Shown here in pieces: positions 50,413-60,461 of a DNA stretch of 64,000 nucleotides. The stretch's first letter is position 1. Every line of letters starts with the position of its first letter. The stretch covers positions 372,001-436,000 of the forward strand of contig NZ_FTPP01000004.1 of NCBI RefSeq assembly GCF_900156345.1, in the 5' to 3' direction. This DNA is from Pontibacter indicus. GTDB lineage: Bacteria; Bacteroidota; Bacteroidia; Cytophagales; Hymenobacteraceae. The position numbers and the translations under genes are program-made. Below the pieces are notes generated by a model. The model was not told the DNA's origin. It made no database searches and saw nothing but the letters and a program-made list of their open reading frames with translations.

Positions 50413-50937
50413 ATGAGTAATGGAGGGCGCTATTTTTATGGAGATGCAGGGCTGATTGAGATCCTGCTACCAAAACTTGAGTTGATGGAGACGGCTGCCG
50501 GTGGGTATGCTGCCGTTTACAAAGATCCGCTCACCAATTCGTTTTGGCTGAAGTACTATGCCACCACGGCCACACCGGGCGGGGGGTACCTCACCCTCAT
50601 GCGCCTGCCCGCACCCAGCACCACAAAGTTAATTGACATTGCCATCAGCACGGTTTTCGAAGACGAGGCCGTCGCCGCTGTGCTGCGATTGCTTGATGAA
50701 GAGTCGGTTGAAAAGAAGGATTTCCGATTGCAGCTTGTGGAGCAACTCGAAGCGTCTGTTGAAGCCCAAGGCATAAGTGCCGAGCGTGCCTATCAAATCG
50801 TCAAATTCGCGAACCTGACGGATACAACAAACATACGGGAGGTGATTGGAAAAACCGCCGCGCAGGTGCAAGAAGATGCCACCTATTTTGCAGGTATAGC
50901 GAAGCGGGCAGAGCGGTTAATAAAACGCCTTTCCTAG
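50413..50937 (+). CDS. Protein of unknown function downstream of aroA
   Basis: A 174-residue soluble protein. The N-terminal half looks alpha/beta ('GGRYFYGDAGLIEILLPKLELMETAAGGYAAVYKDP'), the C-terminal half helical ('AYQIVKFANLTDTTNIREVIGKTAAQVQEDATYFAGIAKRAERLI'). It has no motif I recognise. It begins 10 bases after aroA, so it may be the last gene of that operon. Its end overlaps the convergent metal-receptor gene by 4 bases. Confidence 0.65.
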   Translation: MSNGGRYFYGDAGLIEILLPKLELMETAAGGYAAVYKDPLTNSFWLKYYATTATPGGGYLTLMRLPAPSTTKLIDIAISTVFEDEAVAAVLRLLDEESVEKKDFRLQLVEQLEASVEAQGISAERAYQIVKFANLTDTTNIREVIGKTAAQVQEDATYFAGIAKRAERLIKRLS

Positions 50938-51731
50938 TTTGCTATACCTTGTTCAACTTCCTCGATTATACCCTGCAAATAGGCTGGTGCCTGTAGCAAG
51001 CGGCTGCCATACCAACTGAACATCTCCCCATCCACTACTTTAATAACGGCATTCGGACATAGTTCCTGAAACTCAGCGAAGTGCTTTTCCTGAAAAGGGT
51101 AAGGCTCCGACGACAACAAAATCAACTTCGGAGCGGCAGCTCGTAATTCATCTGACGATACCTCCGGATAGCGGGGCTGATCGGCGAAAACATTACGGAA
51201 TCCGCAGCGCTGCAATAAGTGGTCGATGAAGTTGTCGCTGCCCACCGCCATGTAAGGTTTGCGCCAGATGAAGTAGGCGGTAGGTATAGCGGGTTGCACA
51301 GGCTGCAGCTTTTGAAATCCAGCCGCTATACCTTGTGCGATCTGTTCTGCCTTGGCCTCCGTTCCGGTCAATTCACCTAGCTGGGTTATCATCTGGAGGG
51401 AGTCTTCCAAGGTATAGATATCGCTCATCCAAACCGGATACTTTTCCTGTAGTGCCGCTATACCTTCGGGGTAGTTCTCTTCTTTATTCCCGATGATCAG
51501 GTCAGGCTGCAGCTCGTCGATCACATCCAGCTTGAAGTTCTTAGTACCACCAATTTTCGTTTTCTGCTTTACCTTTTCTTTCGGGTGAATGCAGAATTTG
51601 GTAAGGCCCACGATACGCTCTTCCAAACCCAGATCGAAGAGCAGTTCAGTTTGCGAGGGCACCAGCGATACAATGCGCTGCGGCAATTGCTGCAGCGTCA
51701 TTTGATGGCCCATTTGGTCGGTGAAGGTCAA
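50934..51731 (-). CDS. Helical-backbone metal receptor (BtuF/periplasmic-binding-like), no signal peptide
   Basis: A 265-residue protein of the class III periplasmic-binding fold: 'PQRIVSLVPSQTELLFDLGLEERIVGLTKFCIHP', 'KLDVIDELQPDLIIGNKEENY' and 'MAVGSDNFIDHLLQRCGF'. Relatives bind cobalamin, haem or iron chelates for ABC uptake, yet no signal peptide or ABC genes are seen here. Homology extends to 'TFTDQMGH', which supports the TTG start at 51731; ATG 51713 would cut into it. The role in a signal-less form is unclear. Confidence 0.82.
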   Translation of the reverse strand: MTFTDQMGHQMTLQQLPQRIVSLVPSQTELLFDLGLEERIVGLTKFCIHPKEKVKQKTKIGGTKNFKLDVIDELQPDLIIGNKEENYPEGIAALQEKYPVWMSDIYTLEDSLQMITQLGELTGTEAKAEQIAQGIAAGFQKLQPVQPAIPTAYFIWRKPYMAVGSDNFIDHLLQRCGFRNVFADQPRYPEVSSDELRAAAPKLILLSSEPYPFQEKHFAEFQELCPNAVIKVVDGEMFSWYGSRLLQAPAYLQGIIEEVEQGIAN

Positions 51732-51917
51732 GGTGTTAATGTGTTAATGAGCTGATGTTGTCCCTGAGGCTTTACGAGGTATAATCGTCCCCGTTTACGG
51801 CAGGCGATGCCAGGTATACCGGCGGCAGGGGCGCAGCATTAGTGCCCGGAAGGATTGTTGCTTCATCGCAAGTTGGTTCAGGTATAGGTCAACTTACGAA
51901 AATCGCTTTAAAACAAA

Positions 51918-51950
51918 AAACCACACAAGCTGACAGGGGCTGTGTGGTTT
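51918..51950 (-). terminator. Terminator of the M42 peptidase
   Basis: A 10-bp stem AAACCACACA/TGTGTGGTTT, with further pairing toward the loop, 22 bases after the stop; T-rich on the minus strand (TTTTTTGTTTT). Confidence 0.85.
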
Positions 51951-51971
51951 GTCTGAGGCTAAAAGTGATTT

Positions 51972-53042
51972 CTATTTCAGGTAACGGAAGTCCTGTTGGT
52001 CCTCAATTTTTAGCAGTGTTTCGTAAATCAGTTTTGTTACGTTCTCCACGTCGTCCCGGTGCACGGTTTCCACGGTGGTGTGCATGTACTTGAGCGGCAG
52101 GGAGATCAGGGCCGAAGCCACGCCGGCGTTAGAATAGGCAAACGCATCGGTGTCGGTTCCGGTTGCACGTGAAACAGCAGAGCGCTGGAACGGAATTTCT
52201 TTTTCCTGTGCCGTATTGATGATCAGATCACGCAGGTTATTCTGCACGGCCGGGCCATAGGCGATCACAGGTCCTTTGCCGCAATGGATGTCGCCGCTGT
52301 TCTTCTTGTCATACATCGGCGACTGGGTGTCGTGCGTCACGTCGGTGATGATGGCCACATCCGGCTTAATGCGATGGGCGATCATTTCGGCACCACGCAG
52401 ACCGATCTCTTCCTGCACCGCATTCACAATGTACAGGCCAAACGGCAGTTTGTGCTTGCGCTCGTGGATCATGCGGGCCACTTCGGCGATCATAAAGCCA
52501 CCCACGCGGTTGTCCAGCGCACGGCCCACGTAGAACTTTTCGTTCATCACCGTAAACTCGTCCTCAAACGTAGCCACGCAACCTACGTGTATACCCATTT
52601 TCTCCACTTCCTCACGGTTGCTGGCGCCACAGTCCAGGAACACGGTTTCAATGGTTGGCGCCTTGTCGTTCTCGACCTTGCGCACGTGTATGGCCGGCCA
52701 ACCGAAAACAGCTTTCACGATCCCTTTTGAGGTATAAATGTTCACGCGCTTGGAAGGGGCGATCAGGGCATCGGAACCACCGTTGCGCTTCAGGTAAATG
52801 TAACCTTCCGGCGTGATGTAGTTCACAAACCAAGAGATCTCGTCGGCGTGTGCTTCGATTACTACCTTGTACTCGGCTTCCGGGTTGATTACACCCACCA
52901 CAGTGCCGTATGTGTCTACAAAGTAGTCGTCGATGTATGGTTTAATATACTCCAGCCACAGCTTCTGTCCTTCGGACTCGAAACCGGTAGGAGAGGAGTT
53001 ATTTAAATATTTCTCGAGGAACTCGAATGATTCTTTTCTCAT
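51972..53042 (-). CDS. M42-family metallopeptidase
   Basis: A 356-residue co-catalytic zinc aminopeptidase of the M42/endoglucanase-M type. Metal and catalytic residues: His in 'EAHADE', bridging Asp in 'GRALDNRVGG', Glu-Glu in 'NAVQEEIGLRGA', Asp in 'ITDVTHDTQ' and His in 'KYMHTTVE'. No signal peptide, so a cytosolic peptide-processing role is likely. Single gene with a strong terminator. Confidence 0.93.
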   Translation of the reverse strand: MRKESFEFLEKYLNNSSPTGFESEGQKLWLEYIKPYIDDYFVDTYGTVVGVINPEAEYKVVIEAHADEISWFVNYITPEGYIYLKRNGGSDALIAPSKRVNIYTSKGIVKAVFGWPAIHVRKVENDKAPTIETVFLDCGASNREEVEKMGIHVGCVATFEDEFTVMNEKFYVGRALDNRVGGFMIAEVARMIHERKHKLPFGLYIVNAVQEEIGLRGAEMIAHRIKPDVAIITDVTHDTQSPMYDKKNSGDIHCGKGPVIAYGPAVQNNLRDLIINTAQEKEIPFQRSAVSRATGTDTDAFAYSNAGVASALISLPLKYMHTTVETVHRDDVENVTKLIYETLLKIEDQQDFRYLK

Positions 53043-53139
53043 CAGGGTCTTGTTCAGTAATGTATAGACAATAGTTATTAAACATAACGAGCATGTATAC
53101 CCAGATGTTCTGTGGCAGACATGCTCGTGCTATGCTCTC

Positions 53140-54699
53140 TTACAACGGTATGTTGCCGTGCTTCTTGCGTGGCAGGGTCACAGCTTTGTTCTCCAGCATC
53201 TTAAAGGCTTTGATCAGCTTGGCGCGTGTCTCGCTAGGCATGATCACCTCGTCGATGAAGCCACGGTGGGCGGCACGGTATGGCGTGGCGAATTTGTCTT
53301 TGTACTCCTGCACCTTCTCTGCCAGTTTCGCAGCGGGGTCTTCCGCTTCAGCGATCTCGCGCTTGAAGATGATCTCGGCAGCACCCTGCGCGCCCATCAC
53401 CGCGATCTCGGCAGTTGGCCAGGCATAGTTCATGTCGGCGCCAATGTGCTTGGAGTTCATTACGTCGTAGGCGCCACCGTAAGCCTTGCGGGTAATCACC
53501 GTGATGCGTGGCACTGTCGCCTCACAGAAAGCGTACAGCAATTTGGCCCCGTTGGTGATGATGCCACGCCATTCCTGGTCAGTGCCCGGCAGGAAGCCCG
53601 GCACGTCTTCCAGTACCAGCAAGGGCACGTTGAAGCTGTCGCAGAAGCGCACGAAACGAGCGGCTTTGGTGCTGGCGTTGATGTCGAGTACGCCGGCAAG
53701 CACGGCAGGCTGGTTGCCTACAATGCCGATGCTGCGGCCTCCCAAACGGGCAAAGCCTACCACAATGTTCTCACCGAAGTTCTTGTGCACTTCGAAGAAA
53801 GAGTCCGCGTCGATGATGCCCTCAATCACCTCACGGATGTCGTAAGGCTGGTTCGGGTTTTCAGGTATAATGGTATCAAGCGCAGGGCGAGTTTCGTCCT
53901 GGCCTTCTTCGTAAGGTATAGCAGGAGGCAATTCTTCGCAGTTCTGCGGGATGTAGCTTAGTAGCGTTTTAATATAGTTGATACACTCCACTTCGTTGGC
54001 GCAGGAGAAGTGCGTCACGCCACTTTTGGTGCTGTGCGTGCTCGCGCCGCCCAGTTCCTCAGACGTTACGTTCTCGTGCGTTACCGTTTTCACCACGTTC
54101 GGGCCAGTCACGAACATGTAGGACGTGTCTTCCACCATCATAATGAAGTCGGTAATGGCAGGGGAGTACACCGCGCCACCGGCGCATGGGCCCATAATAG
54201 CTGAGATCTGAGGTATAACGCCTGATGCGAGTGTGTTGCGGTAGAAAATATCAGCATAACCACCCAGCGATACCACACCTTCCTGAATACGGGCACCGCC
54301 TGAGTCGTTCAACCCGATGACCGGCGCACCATTCTTCATGGCCAGCTCCATGATCTTCACGATCTTCTCGGCGTGCGTCTCGGAGAGGGAGCCACCCAGT
54401 ACGGTGAAGTCCTGTGAGAATACATACACCAGGCGGCCGTTGATAGTGCCGTAGCCGGTTACCACGCCGTCGCCGAGGTAGTACTGCTTGTCCAGACCAA
54501 AGTCTTTGGAGCGGTGCATCACAAACTTGCCGATCTCTTCAAAAGAGTTCTCGTCAAGCAAAAGGTGAATGCGCTCGCGGGCCGTCAGTTTGCCTTTTTT
54601 GTGCTGTGCATCTATTCTGTCCTGTCCGCCGCCTAGTAAGGCCTCGGCATTTTTGCGCTCCAGCGTTTCGATCTGGCTCTTTCTGATTTCTCCTGCCAT
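53140..54699 (-). CDS. Acyl-CoA carboxylase beta subunit (propionyl-CoA carboxylase type)
   Basis: A 519-residue carboxyltransferase: '[16 protein letters not shown]', '[20 protein letters not shown]', '[12 protein letters not shown]', '[17 protein letters not shown]', '[14 protein letters not shown]' and '[13 protein letters not shown]' match PccB-type enzymes. I start at ATG 54699 (MAGEIRK); the 16 extra codons upstream are not family-like. A minus-strand TAnnTTTG (CAAATTTA on plus, 54745-54752) is correctly placed. The biotin-carrying alpha subunit is not in the window. Confidence 0.94.
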   Translation of the reverse strand: MAGEIRKSQIETLERKNAEALLGGGQDRIDAQHKKGKLTARERIHLLLDENSFEEIGKFVMHRSKDFGLDKQYYLGDGVVTGYGTINGRLVYVFSQDFTVLGGSLSETHAEKIVKIMELAMKNGAPVIGLNDSGGARIQEGVVSLGGYADIFYRNTLASGVIPQISAIMGPCAGGAVYSPAITDFIMMVEDTSYMFVTGPNVVKTVTHENVTSEELGGASTHSTKSGVTHFSCANEVECINYIKTLLSYIPQNCEELPPAIPYEEGQDETRPALDTIIPENPNQPYDIREVIEGIIDADSFFEVHKNFGENIVVGFARLGGRSIGIVGNQPAVLAGVLDINASTKAARFVRFCDSFNVPLLVLEDVPGFLPGTDQEWRGIITNGAKLLYAFCEATVPRITVITRKAYGGAYDVMNSKHIGADMNYAWPTAEIAVMGAQGAAEIIFKREIAEAEDPAAKLAEKVQEYKDKFATPYRAAHRGFIDEVIMPSETRAKLIKAFKMLENKAVTLPRKKHGNIPL

Positions 54700-54791
54700 G
54701 AAATGGGGTATAGCTATTTTATCTGATACGAATTGATTAATTGTCAAATTTAAAAACTATAAGCCGAAAACAGCTATAAACCAGCCAAAAA

Positions 54792-54823
54792 ATAAGGGCT
54801 GCTCCAACAGGAGCAGCCCTTAT
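54792..54823 (-). terminator. Terminator of clpC
   Basis: A perfect 14-bp stem ATAAGGGCTGCTCC/GGAGCAGCCCTTAT with loop AACA. TATACCT copies lie directly on its right shoulder (54821-54840), between it and the clpC stop. Confidence 0.92.
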
Positions 54824-54840
54824 ACCTTAGGTCTTATACC

Positions 54841-57444
54841 TTATTTGTCAGACTTGTCACCGTCGCCCGAAGACTTGGTTGGCTCTGTCTCTTCCTCTTC
54901 GCCGTCGTTGGCAATGCCTTTCGGCTTCTTGCCATTGCTCTTCTTCGAGGTGAAAGTCAGCTTCTCTTCGCCTTCCTTGTAGTCCACCTGCATGGTGTCA
55001 CCTTGCGCGATCTCGGCTTTCAGTATCTCCTCCGCAATTGGGTCTTCGATATATTTCTGAATAGCACGATTCAGCGGACGGGCACCATACTTCGGATCAT
55101 AGCCTTTCTCGGCCACAAAATCTTTGGCTTTGTCGGTGAGCTCGATTTTATACCCAAGTGTTTCGATGCGCTTGAACAGTTTGCCCAGCGACAGTTCGAT
55201 GATCTTGTGCATGTCCTCACGACCAAGCGAGTTGAACACGATCACGTCGTCCAGACGGTTTAGGAACTCAGGCGAGAACGTCTTCTTCAGAGCACTCGCA
55301 ATGGTGCCTTTCATGATGTCGTCCACGTTGTCCTGCTTGCTCTTCGACATGAAGCCTATACCTGCACCGAAGTCCTGCAGGTCGCGGGCACCGATGTTGG
55401 AGGTCATGATGATGATCGTGTTACGGAAGTCCACTTTGCGGCCCAGACCATCGGTCAAAATACCGTCGTCCAGCACCTGCAGGAGCAGGTTGTATACATC
55501 CGGGTGTGCTTTCTCGATCTCGTCGAGCAGTACCACCGAGTAGGGCTTGCGGCGAATCTTCTCGGTCAGCTGACCACCTTCTTCGTAACCTACGTAGCCC
55601 GGAGGCGCTCCGACCAAGCGAGATACGCTGAATTTCTCCATGTACTCACTCATGTCGATACGCACCAGCGCGTCGTCTTTGTCGAACAGGTAAGTGGCCA
55701 GCACTTTGGCGAGCTCGGTTTTACCTACACCTGTCGGACCCAGGAACACGAATGAACCAATCGGCTTTTTCGGATCTTTCAAACCAACGCGCGTACGCTG
55801 AATCGCTTTCACCAATTGCTTAATGGCTTTTTCCTGACCAATTACTTTACCGCTCAGTTCATCGGCCATGTTCAACAGCTTCTGGCCTTCGTTCTGGGCG
55901 ATACGCTTCACCGGTATACCTGTCATCATGGCAATAACTTCTGCCACATTTTCCTCTTTTACCGAATAACGCTTCTTCTTGGTCTCTTCTTCCCAGTTCT
56001 TTTTCGCTGTTTCGAGCTGGTCAATGAGTTTTTTCTCTTTGTCGCGCAGTTGGGCAGCCTCTTCGTACTTCTGGCTCTTCACCACGCGGTTTTTCTCCAC
56101 CTTGATGTTCTCGATCTGCTCTTCAAGCTTCAGGATATCCTCCGGCACCACGATGTTGTTAATGTGCACACGTGCACCTGCTTCGTCGAGAATGTCGATA
56201 GCTTTGTCCGGAAGGAAACGGTCGCTCATGTAGCGATCCGAAAGCTTCACGCAAGCCTCGATTGCCTTGTCGGTGTAGTTCACATGGTGGTGGTCCTGGT
56301 ACTTGTCCTTGATGTTGTGCAGAATCTCCATAGTCTCCTCTGGCGTGGTAGGGTCTACCATCACGATCTGGAAACGACGGGCAAGCGCACCATCTTTCTC
56401 GATGTACTGGCGGTACTCGTCGAGCGTGGTCGCGCCAATGCATTGGATCTCGCCACGGGCCAGGGCCGGCTTGAACATGTTGGAGGCGTCCAGCGAACCG
56501 GAAGCGCCACCGGCACCCACGATCGTGTGCAGCTCGTCGATGAACAGGATCACGTCCGGAGACTTCTCGAGCTCGTTCATCACAGCCTTCATACGCTCCT
56601 CGAACTGACCACGGTACTTCGTGCCAGCTACCAGCGAGGCCAGATCCAGGGTTACCACGCGCTTGTTGAAAAGCACGCGCGATACCTTTTTCTGCACAAT
56701 GCGCAGGGCAAGGCCCTCAGCGATAGCGGTTTTACCTACACCCGGCTCACCGATCAGGATCGGGTTGTTTTTCTTACGGCGGCTCAGTACCTGGGCCACA
56801 CGTTCGATTTCTTTTTCACGACCCACTATTGGGTCCAGTTTGTCGTCTTCTGCCAGTTTGGTCAGGTCGCGGCCAAAATTGTCGAGCACCGGAGTGCGCG
56901 ATTTCTCACCGGGCTTCTTGCTCGAGCTGCTGCCAGCGCGGGAAGAAGAACCAAATAACTTGTCAGAATCATCATTATCATCTGTGTCAGACGATGCCAG
57001 TGGATTATTGCTGTGATAATCCAGGGAGTCTCTTATCGCTTCGTAGTTCACGTTGAATTTCGCTAGGATTTGTGAAGAAATATTGTCCTCATCCCGAAGG
57101 ATGGATAATAAGAGATGTTCAGTACCTATTATATCACTCTTGAAGATTTTGGCCTCCAGATAAGTAATTTTAAGCACCTTCTCAGTTTGCTTGGTAAGCG
57201 GAATGCTGCCGGTGATGTTGCTGTTTTGTGAAGCGGTGTTTCGTGTAGCCTGCTCCAAAGCGTACTTCAGTTCATCTATCGAAACACCCAGCTTCTTGAG
57301 CAAGGCGATGGCAGTTCCTTCTCCTTCCCGGATCATACCCAACACCAGATGCTCAGTGCCAATGTAGTCGTGTCCGAGTCGGATAGCTTCCTCACGGCTG
57401 AGTGAGATCACCTCTTTCACTCTGTTCGAGAATTTAGCTTCCAT
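54841..57444 (-). CDS. clpC: ATP-dependent Clp protease ATP-binding subunit ClpC
   Basis: An 867-residue AAA+ unfoldase. Two Clp-N repeats (~1-150) are followed by AAA1 with Walker A 'GEPGVGKT' and '[14 protein letters not shown]', a UVR-type middle segment ('[26 protein letters not shown]'), and AAA2 with '[12 protein letters not shown]' and '[12 protein letters not shown]'. An acidic/basic low-complexity tail ends the protein. It feeds unfolded substrates to ClpP. Single gene. Confidence 0.97.
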   Translation of the reverse strand: MEAKFSNRVKEVISLSREEAIRLGHDYIGTEHLVLGMIREGEGTAIALLKKLGVSIDELKYALEQATRNTASQNSNITGSIPLTKQTEKVLKITYLEAKIFKSDIIGTEHLLLSILRDEDNISSQILAKFNVNYEAIRDSLDYHSNNPLASSDTDDNDDSDKLFGSSSRAGSSSSKKPGEKSRTPVLDNFGRDLTKLAEDDKLDPIVGREKEIERVAQVLSRRKKNNPILIGEPGVGKTAIAEGLALRIVQKKVSRVLFNKRVVTLDLASLVAGTKYRGQFEERMKAVMNELEKSPDVILFIDELHTIVGAGGASGSLDASNMFKPALARGEIQCIGATTLDEYRQYIEKDGALARRFQIVMVDPTTPEETMEILHNIKDKYQDHHHVNYTDKAIEACVKLSDRYMSDRFLPDKAIDILDEAGARVHINNIVVPEDILKLEEQIENIKVEKNRVVKSQKYEEAAQLRDKEKKLIDQLETAKKNWEEETKKKRYSVKEENVAEVIAMMTGIPVKRIAQNEGQKLLNMADELSGKVIGQEKAIKQLVKAIQRTRVGLKDPKKPIGSFVFLGPTGVGKTELAKVLATYLFDKDDALVRIDMSEYMEKFSVSRLVGAPPGYVGYEEGGQLTEKIRRKPYSVVLLDEIEKAHPDVYNLLLQVLDDGILTDGLGRKVDFRNTIIIMTSNIGARDLQDFGAGIGFMSKSKQDNVDDIMKGTIASALKKTFSPEFLNRLDDVIVFNSLGREDMHKIIELSLGKLFKRIETLGYKIELTDKAKDFVAEKGYDPKYGARPLNRAIQKYIEDPIAEEILKAEIAQGDTMQVDYKEGEEKLTFTSKKSNGKKPKGIANDGEEEETEPTKSSGDGDKSDK

Positions 57445-57560
57445 GTATACTCTATAAAAAATGTAAAGGTCTAAAAATGTTGTAACTCGTTGAGGCTAAC
57501 AGGAAAAGCCCCTGATTGTTAACAAGCCCTGGTCCGCAAAGGTTTAGTTTTGCAGGGGCA

Positions 57561-58166
57561 TTATTGTAAGTAGAAAAGCGACTTCGGACCCTGTGTAAAC
57601 AACAAGTCAATTATACTAAGGTCTTGTACAAATTGTTTGCCAAATACTTGTGTATAGGGTTGTACGTACAAGTTGTCAGGAATGATTTTAGGATGTATCC
57701 TATTTCTGAGGTCGAGCACCCCCGCCGGCTGCTCGGTCTGATAGCTGTCTGTGAACCCGACTGGCCTGTCCAGTTTCAGAAATTTAAGATAAAGCCGCAA
57801 AAAATCAACGTTCAGGTCGAATAAATATTTCGGCTGCCGCTCATATACCTCCCGGATGTAGTCACTGTAAAATTCAAAATAGGGTGCCCGCCCATAGGCC
57901 GCCTGGATCGTGCGCCAGTGCACGTTGTACCACTTCTGGCTGTAGTCGATCTCGATCTCGGTGATCAGGGTCTTGTCCTTGCTGTTGCCCCGCAGTACCG
58001 GCACGCTCAGCGGCACCATACCCTGCGCCGTGAGCACATGGCAGCGGTTGCGGTAGCTTTGCTTCACATAGTTTTCGTGTTGCTCGATCAGCAGTCCATC
58101 CGACTTAAGCGCCTGGGCAAAGTACTGGATGGGAGGGTGGTACATTATTTCGGTGAGTAAAGGCAA
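57561..58166 (-). CDS. WbqC-like family protein
   Basis: A 201-residue protein of the WbqC family: 'MYHPPIQYFAQAL', 'YVKQSYRNRCHVLTAQG', 'LSVPV', 'KWYNVHWRTIQAAYGRAPYFEFYSDYI'. Family members occur in polysaccharide or natural-product loci, but the reaction is not established. It stands alone next to a palindrome-rich gap. Confidence 0.85.
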   Translation of the reverse strand: MPLLTEIMYHPPIQYFAQALKSDGLLIEQHENYVKQSYRNRCHVLTAQGMVPLSVPVLRGNSKDKTLITEIEIDYSQKWYNVHWRTIQAAYGRAPYFEFYSDYIREVYERQPKYLFDLNVDFLRLYLKFLKLDRPVGFTDSYQTEQPAGVLDLRNRIHPKIIPDNLYVQPYTQVFGKQFVQDLSIIDLLFTQGPKSLFYLQ

Positions 58167-58519
58167 GGGAAGTTAAAAAGTTAGAAAGTTTGGAAATTAG
58201 AAAGTTGAATATTCGTAGCAAGACACACGTATCAAATAGCAAGACTTCTCTTTGAGAGAAGTTGACAAAGGACGCTTTGACAAATGGCTTTGCTTACAAC
58301 TAATGCTGTTTCGGATTTGTAATCCGGAACCTTCTGTTTTGCGGATTTGCAATCCGCTTGGCTGCCGGTAGTTACTGCCTTTGCAAGGCGGATTACAAAT
58401 CCGCGGTAAATATACTTTCGGATTGCAAATCCGAAAGAGCCGAGCACTCTCCAAAGGGATCGTGCTACGTGTGTCGTGATAAGAAATAGTGATACGCGAA
58501 ATAAGCACGATTTCTTTAA
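58167..58519. repeat. Intergenic block of GGATT...AATCC palindromes
   Basis: No gene is seen. Four hairpins share the GGATT/AATCC core: 58312-58326 (loop TGT), 58341-58357 (TGC), 58388-58404 (ACA) and 58415-58437 (10-bp arms, loop GCA). AGTTAGAAAGTTTGG phrases occur at 58176-58206. Outer flanks near 58216 and 58465 carry CACACGTATCA/TACGTGTGTCGTGATA, related to the 15-kb inverted repeat. It is the sister of the block at 4843-5151. Confidence 0.8.
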
Positions 58520-58550
58520 TTTCATAATGCAGGTATAGGTTGTACCTTTG
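58520..58550 (+). promoter_or_regulatory. Promoter of the LpxL-like gene
   Basis: TTTC (58520-58523), 19 bases, then TACCTTTG (58543-58550): one mismatch to the consensus. It ends 16 bases before the GTG start. Confidence 0.55.
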
Positions 58551-58566
58551 CGGTTGATCTATACCT

Positions 58567-59457
58567 GTGAAAGAATCTCCGAACATACCTGCGCTTTATC
58601 TTCCACTTTGGTGGCTGCTCAAGGGGCTTTCTTTGCTGCCACTGTCTGCACTTTACGCCATTGGCTATGGCCTATACCTGCTGATATACCGGGTGGTAGG
58701 CTACCGCAAAAAAGTCGTGCTGCAGAACCTGCGCAATTCTTTCCCGGAGCGGAGTGAGGCCGAGATTCAAGGTATAGCCAAGGCATTTTACCGGCAGTTT
58801 GTGGACGTGGTAGTGGAGATTGTAAAACTGACCACCATATCACCGTCCGAGATGCGGCAGCGCGTTACTTTTTACAACCCCGAAGTGCTCGAACAGTTTG
58901 TGCAGGCCGGAAAGCCGGTCATCATCCTGGGCTCGCATGTCGGCAACTGGGAGTGGTGTCTGTCTGCTGCGTCGCTGCGCTTTAACTTCCCTGCCGAAGG
59001 CGTGTACCGTCCGCTGAAAAATCCTTTCTTTGAGGAATACATGATTCATATCCGCAGTCGGCTGGGCGCAAGGCTCATCAAAATGAAGGACACCATGCGC
59101 GACTTCATCCGTCACCGGCAGGTACCGCGTGTGGTGGCGCTGCTGTCGGACCAGACCCCGCCCTACGGCGAGATTCAGCACTGGACCACTTTCCTGCACC
59201 AGGACACACCCTTCTTTGTAGGGGCCGAAAAACTGGCCAACAGCTTTGGCTACCCCGTGCTATACCTGGATGTGCGCCGTCTCAAGCGTGGCCACTACGA
59301 GCTGGCTTTCGAGGTGCTCACAGACGGCACGCATGCCGTAAACGAAGGGGTTTATCCTATCACCGATGCCTTCGCCCAAAAACTTGAGGCCACCCTCCAA
59401 CGCAACCCCGCTGACTATCTCTGGACCCACAAGCGGTGGAAACATAAGAGAGTTTAG
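58567..59457 (+). CDS. Lysophospholipid/lipid A acyltransferase (LpxL/HtrB-like)
   Basis: A 296-residue inner-membrane acyltransferase with one N-terminal helix (~12-38). 'ILGSHVGNWEW' is the His-x4-Glu active-site motif. 'GVYRPLKNPFFEEYMIHIRSRLGARLI' and 'ALLSDQTPP' follow the LpxL pattern, and 'ADYLWTHKRWK' is the typical end. It adds secondary acyl chains to lipid A or a related lipid. The start is GTG at 58567. Single gene. Confidence 0.9.
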   Translation: MKESPNIPALYLPLWWLLKGLSLLPLSALYAIGYGLYLLIYRVVGYRKKVVLQNLRNSFPERSEAEIQGIAKAFYRQFVDVVVEIVKLTTISPSEMRQRVTFYNPEVLEQFVQAGKPVIILGSHVGNWEWCLSAASLRFNFPAEGVYRPLKNPFFEEYMIHIRSRLGARLIKMKDTMRDFIRHRQVPRVVALLSDQTPPYGEIQHWTTFLHQDTPFFVGAEKLANSFGYPVLYLDVRRLKRGHYELAFEVLTDGTHAVNEGVYPITDAFAQKLEATLQRNPADYLWTHKRWKHKRV

Positions 59458-59632
59458 GAGTTAGAAAGTTTGGGAGTTTAGGAATTGTGAATTTTGAGAT
59501 AACCGGTTTTTCTGTTCACCTCTCTGTCATAGATTTAGACTTATGGGGCCACCACCTAATATCTCTTAACTCTTACTTTCCAGACACTTAAACTCTCTAA
59601 CTCCTAAACCCCCAAACTCCCAAACTTAAAGG
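59456..59632. repeat. Imperfect inverted repeat between convergent genes
   Basis: Left copy near 59456-59482 (GGAGTTAGAAAGTTTGGGAG) and right copy near 59594-59627 (CTAACTCCTAAACCC and CTCCCAAACTT) are reverse complements with small differences. The same AGTTAGAAAGTT phrase occurs at 2729-2760 and 58176-58206. Confidence 0.6.
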
Positions 59633-60252
59633 TATTCCTCAATATCGCCAGCCCCCTCACGTAGCACCTCAAAATTGTTGGAGGCGTCCACCACTGTTGA
59701 AGCGACGTTGTTGCCAGGCCCACCATCGATCACGCCATCGACTAAATTGCGATATTTCTCATAGATCAGTTCCGGGTCAGTGCTGTACTCAATTACTTCG
59801 TCCTCGTCGCGGATGGAGGTGGAGAGGATCGGGTTGCCGAGTTCCTGCACCAGCGCCAGGGCGATCTTGTTGTCGGGCACGCGTATACCTACCGTCTTCT
59901 TTTTGCTGCCGGCATAGCGGGGTACGCGGCTGCTGGCGTCGAGCACAAAAGTAAAAGGACCGGGCAAAGCCTTTTTCATCACTTTGTAAGTAGGCGTGTC
60001 GATTTTGGCGTAGTCGGAAATGTGCGTAAGGTCGGAGCAGATGAAGGAAAGGTTGACCTTATCAGGTTTCACGCCCTTGATCTGGCAGACGCGCTCCACC
60101 GCCCGCGTGTTGTGAATGTCACAGCCGATGCCGTAAATGGTGTCGGTGGGGTAGATGATCACGCCCCCGTTGCGCAGAATCTCGACCGCTTCCTGTATCT
60201 TTTTGGGCTGTGGATTATCCGGATGTATCTGGAGGAAAACAGCGTTCGCCAT
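59626..60252 (-). CDS. YciO/TsaC/Sua5-family protein
   Basis: A 208-residue YrdC-fold protein. 'IHPDNPQPKKIQEAVEILRNGGVIIYPTDTIYGIGCDI', 'LPGPFTFVLDAS', 'KTVGIRVPDN' and 'REGAGDIEEYL' follow E. coli YciO more closely than TsaC. TsaC makes threonylcarbamoyl-AMP for tRNA t6A; YciO's role is less certain. It would usually be annotated L-threonylcarbamoyladenylate synthase. Single gene. Confidence 0.9.
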   Translation of the reverse strand: MANAVFLQIHPDNPQPKKIQEAVEILRNGGVIIYPTDTIYGIGCDIHNTRAVERVCQIKGVKPDKVNLSFICSDLTHISDYAKIDTPTYKVMKKALPGPFTFVLDASSRVPRYAGSKKKTVGIRVPDNKIALALVQELGNPILSTSIRDEDEVIEYSTDPELIYEKYRNLVDGVIDGGPGNNVASTVVDASNNFEVLREGAGDIEEYL

Positions 60253-60461
60253 AGTTTTATCTTGTAAGGTTAAGCATCAGGTAGGACATACTGATTAAAA
60301 GCCCGCTGCGTTGCAGGTATAGCCTTGCACACGGGCACAGGGGCGATTCGGACAGATGCCGGTTCAAAATTAGTCAGATAAAAAAGATTAGTGTTATTTT
60401 TGTAGCCTAAACTAAACAGGTCTGGAGCCTTACACCCTTTTCCGGGCTCTTTATTTACAAT

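Noticed and set aside
55816-56958. 380-codon plus-strand open frame
   Set aside because: Antisense shadow of clpC.
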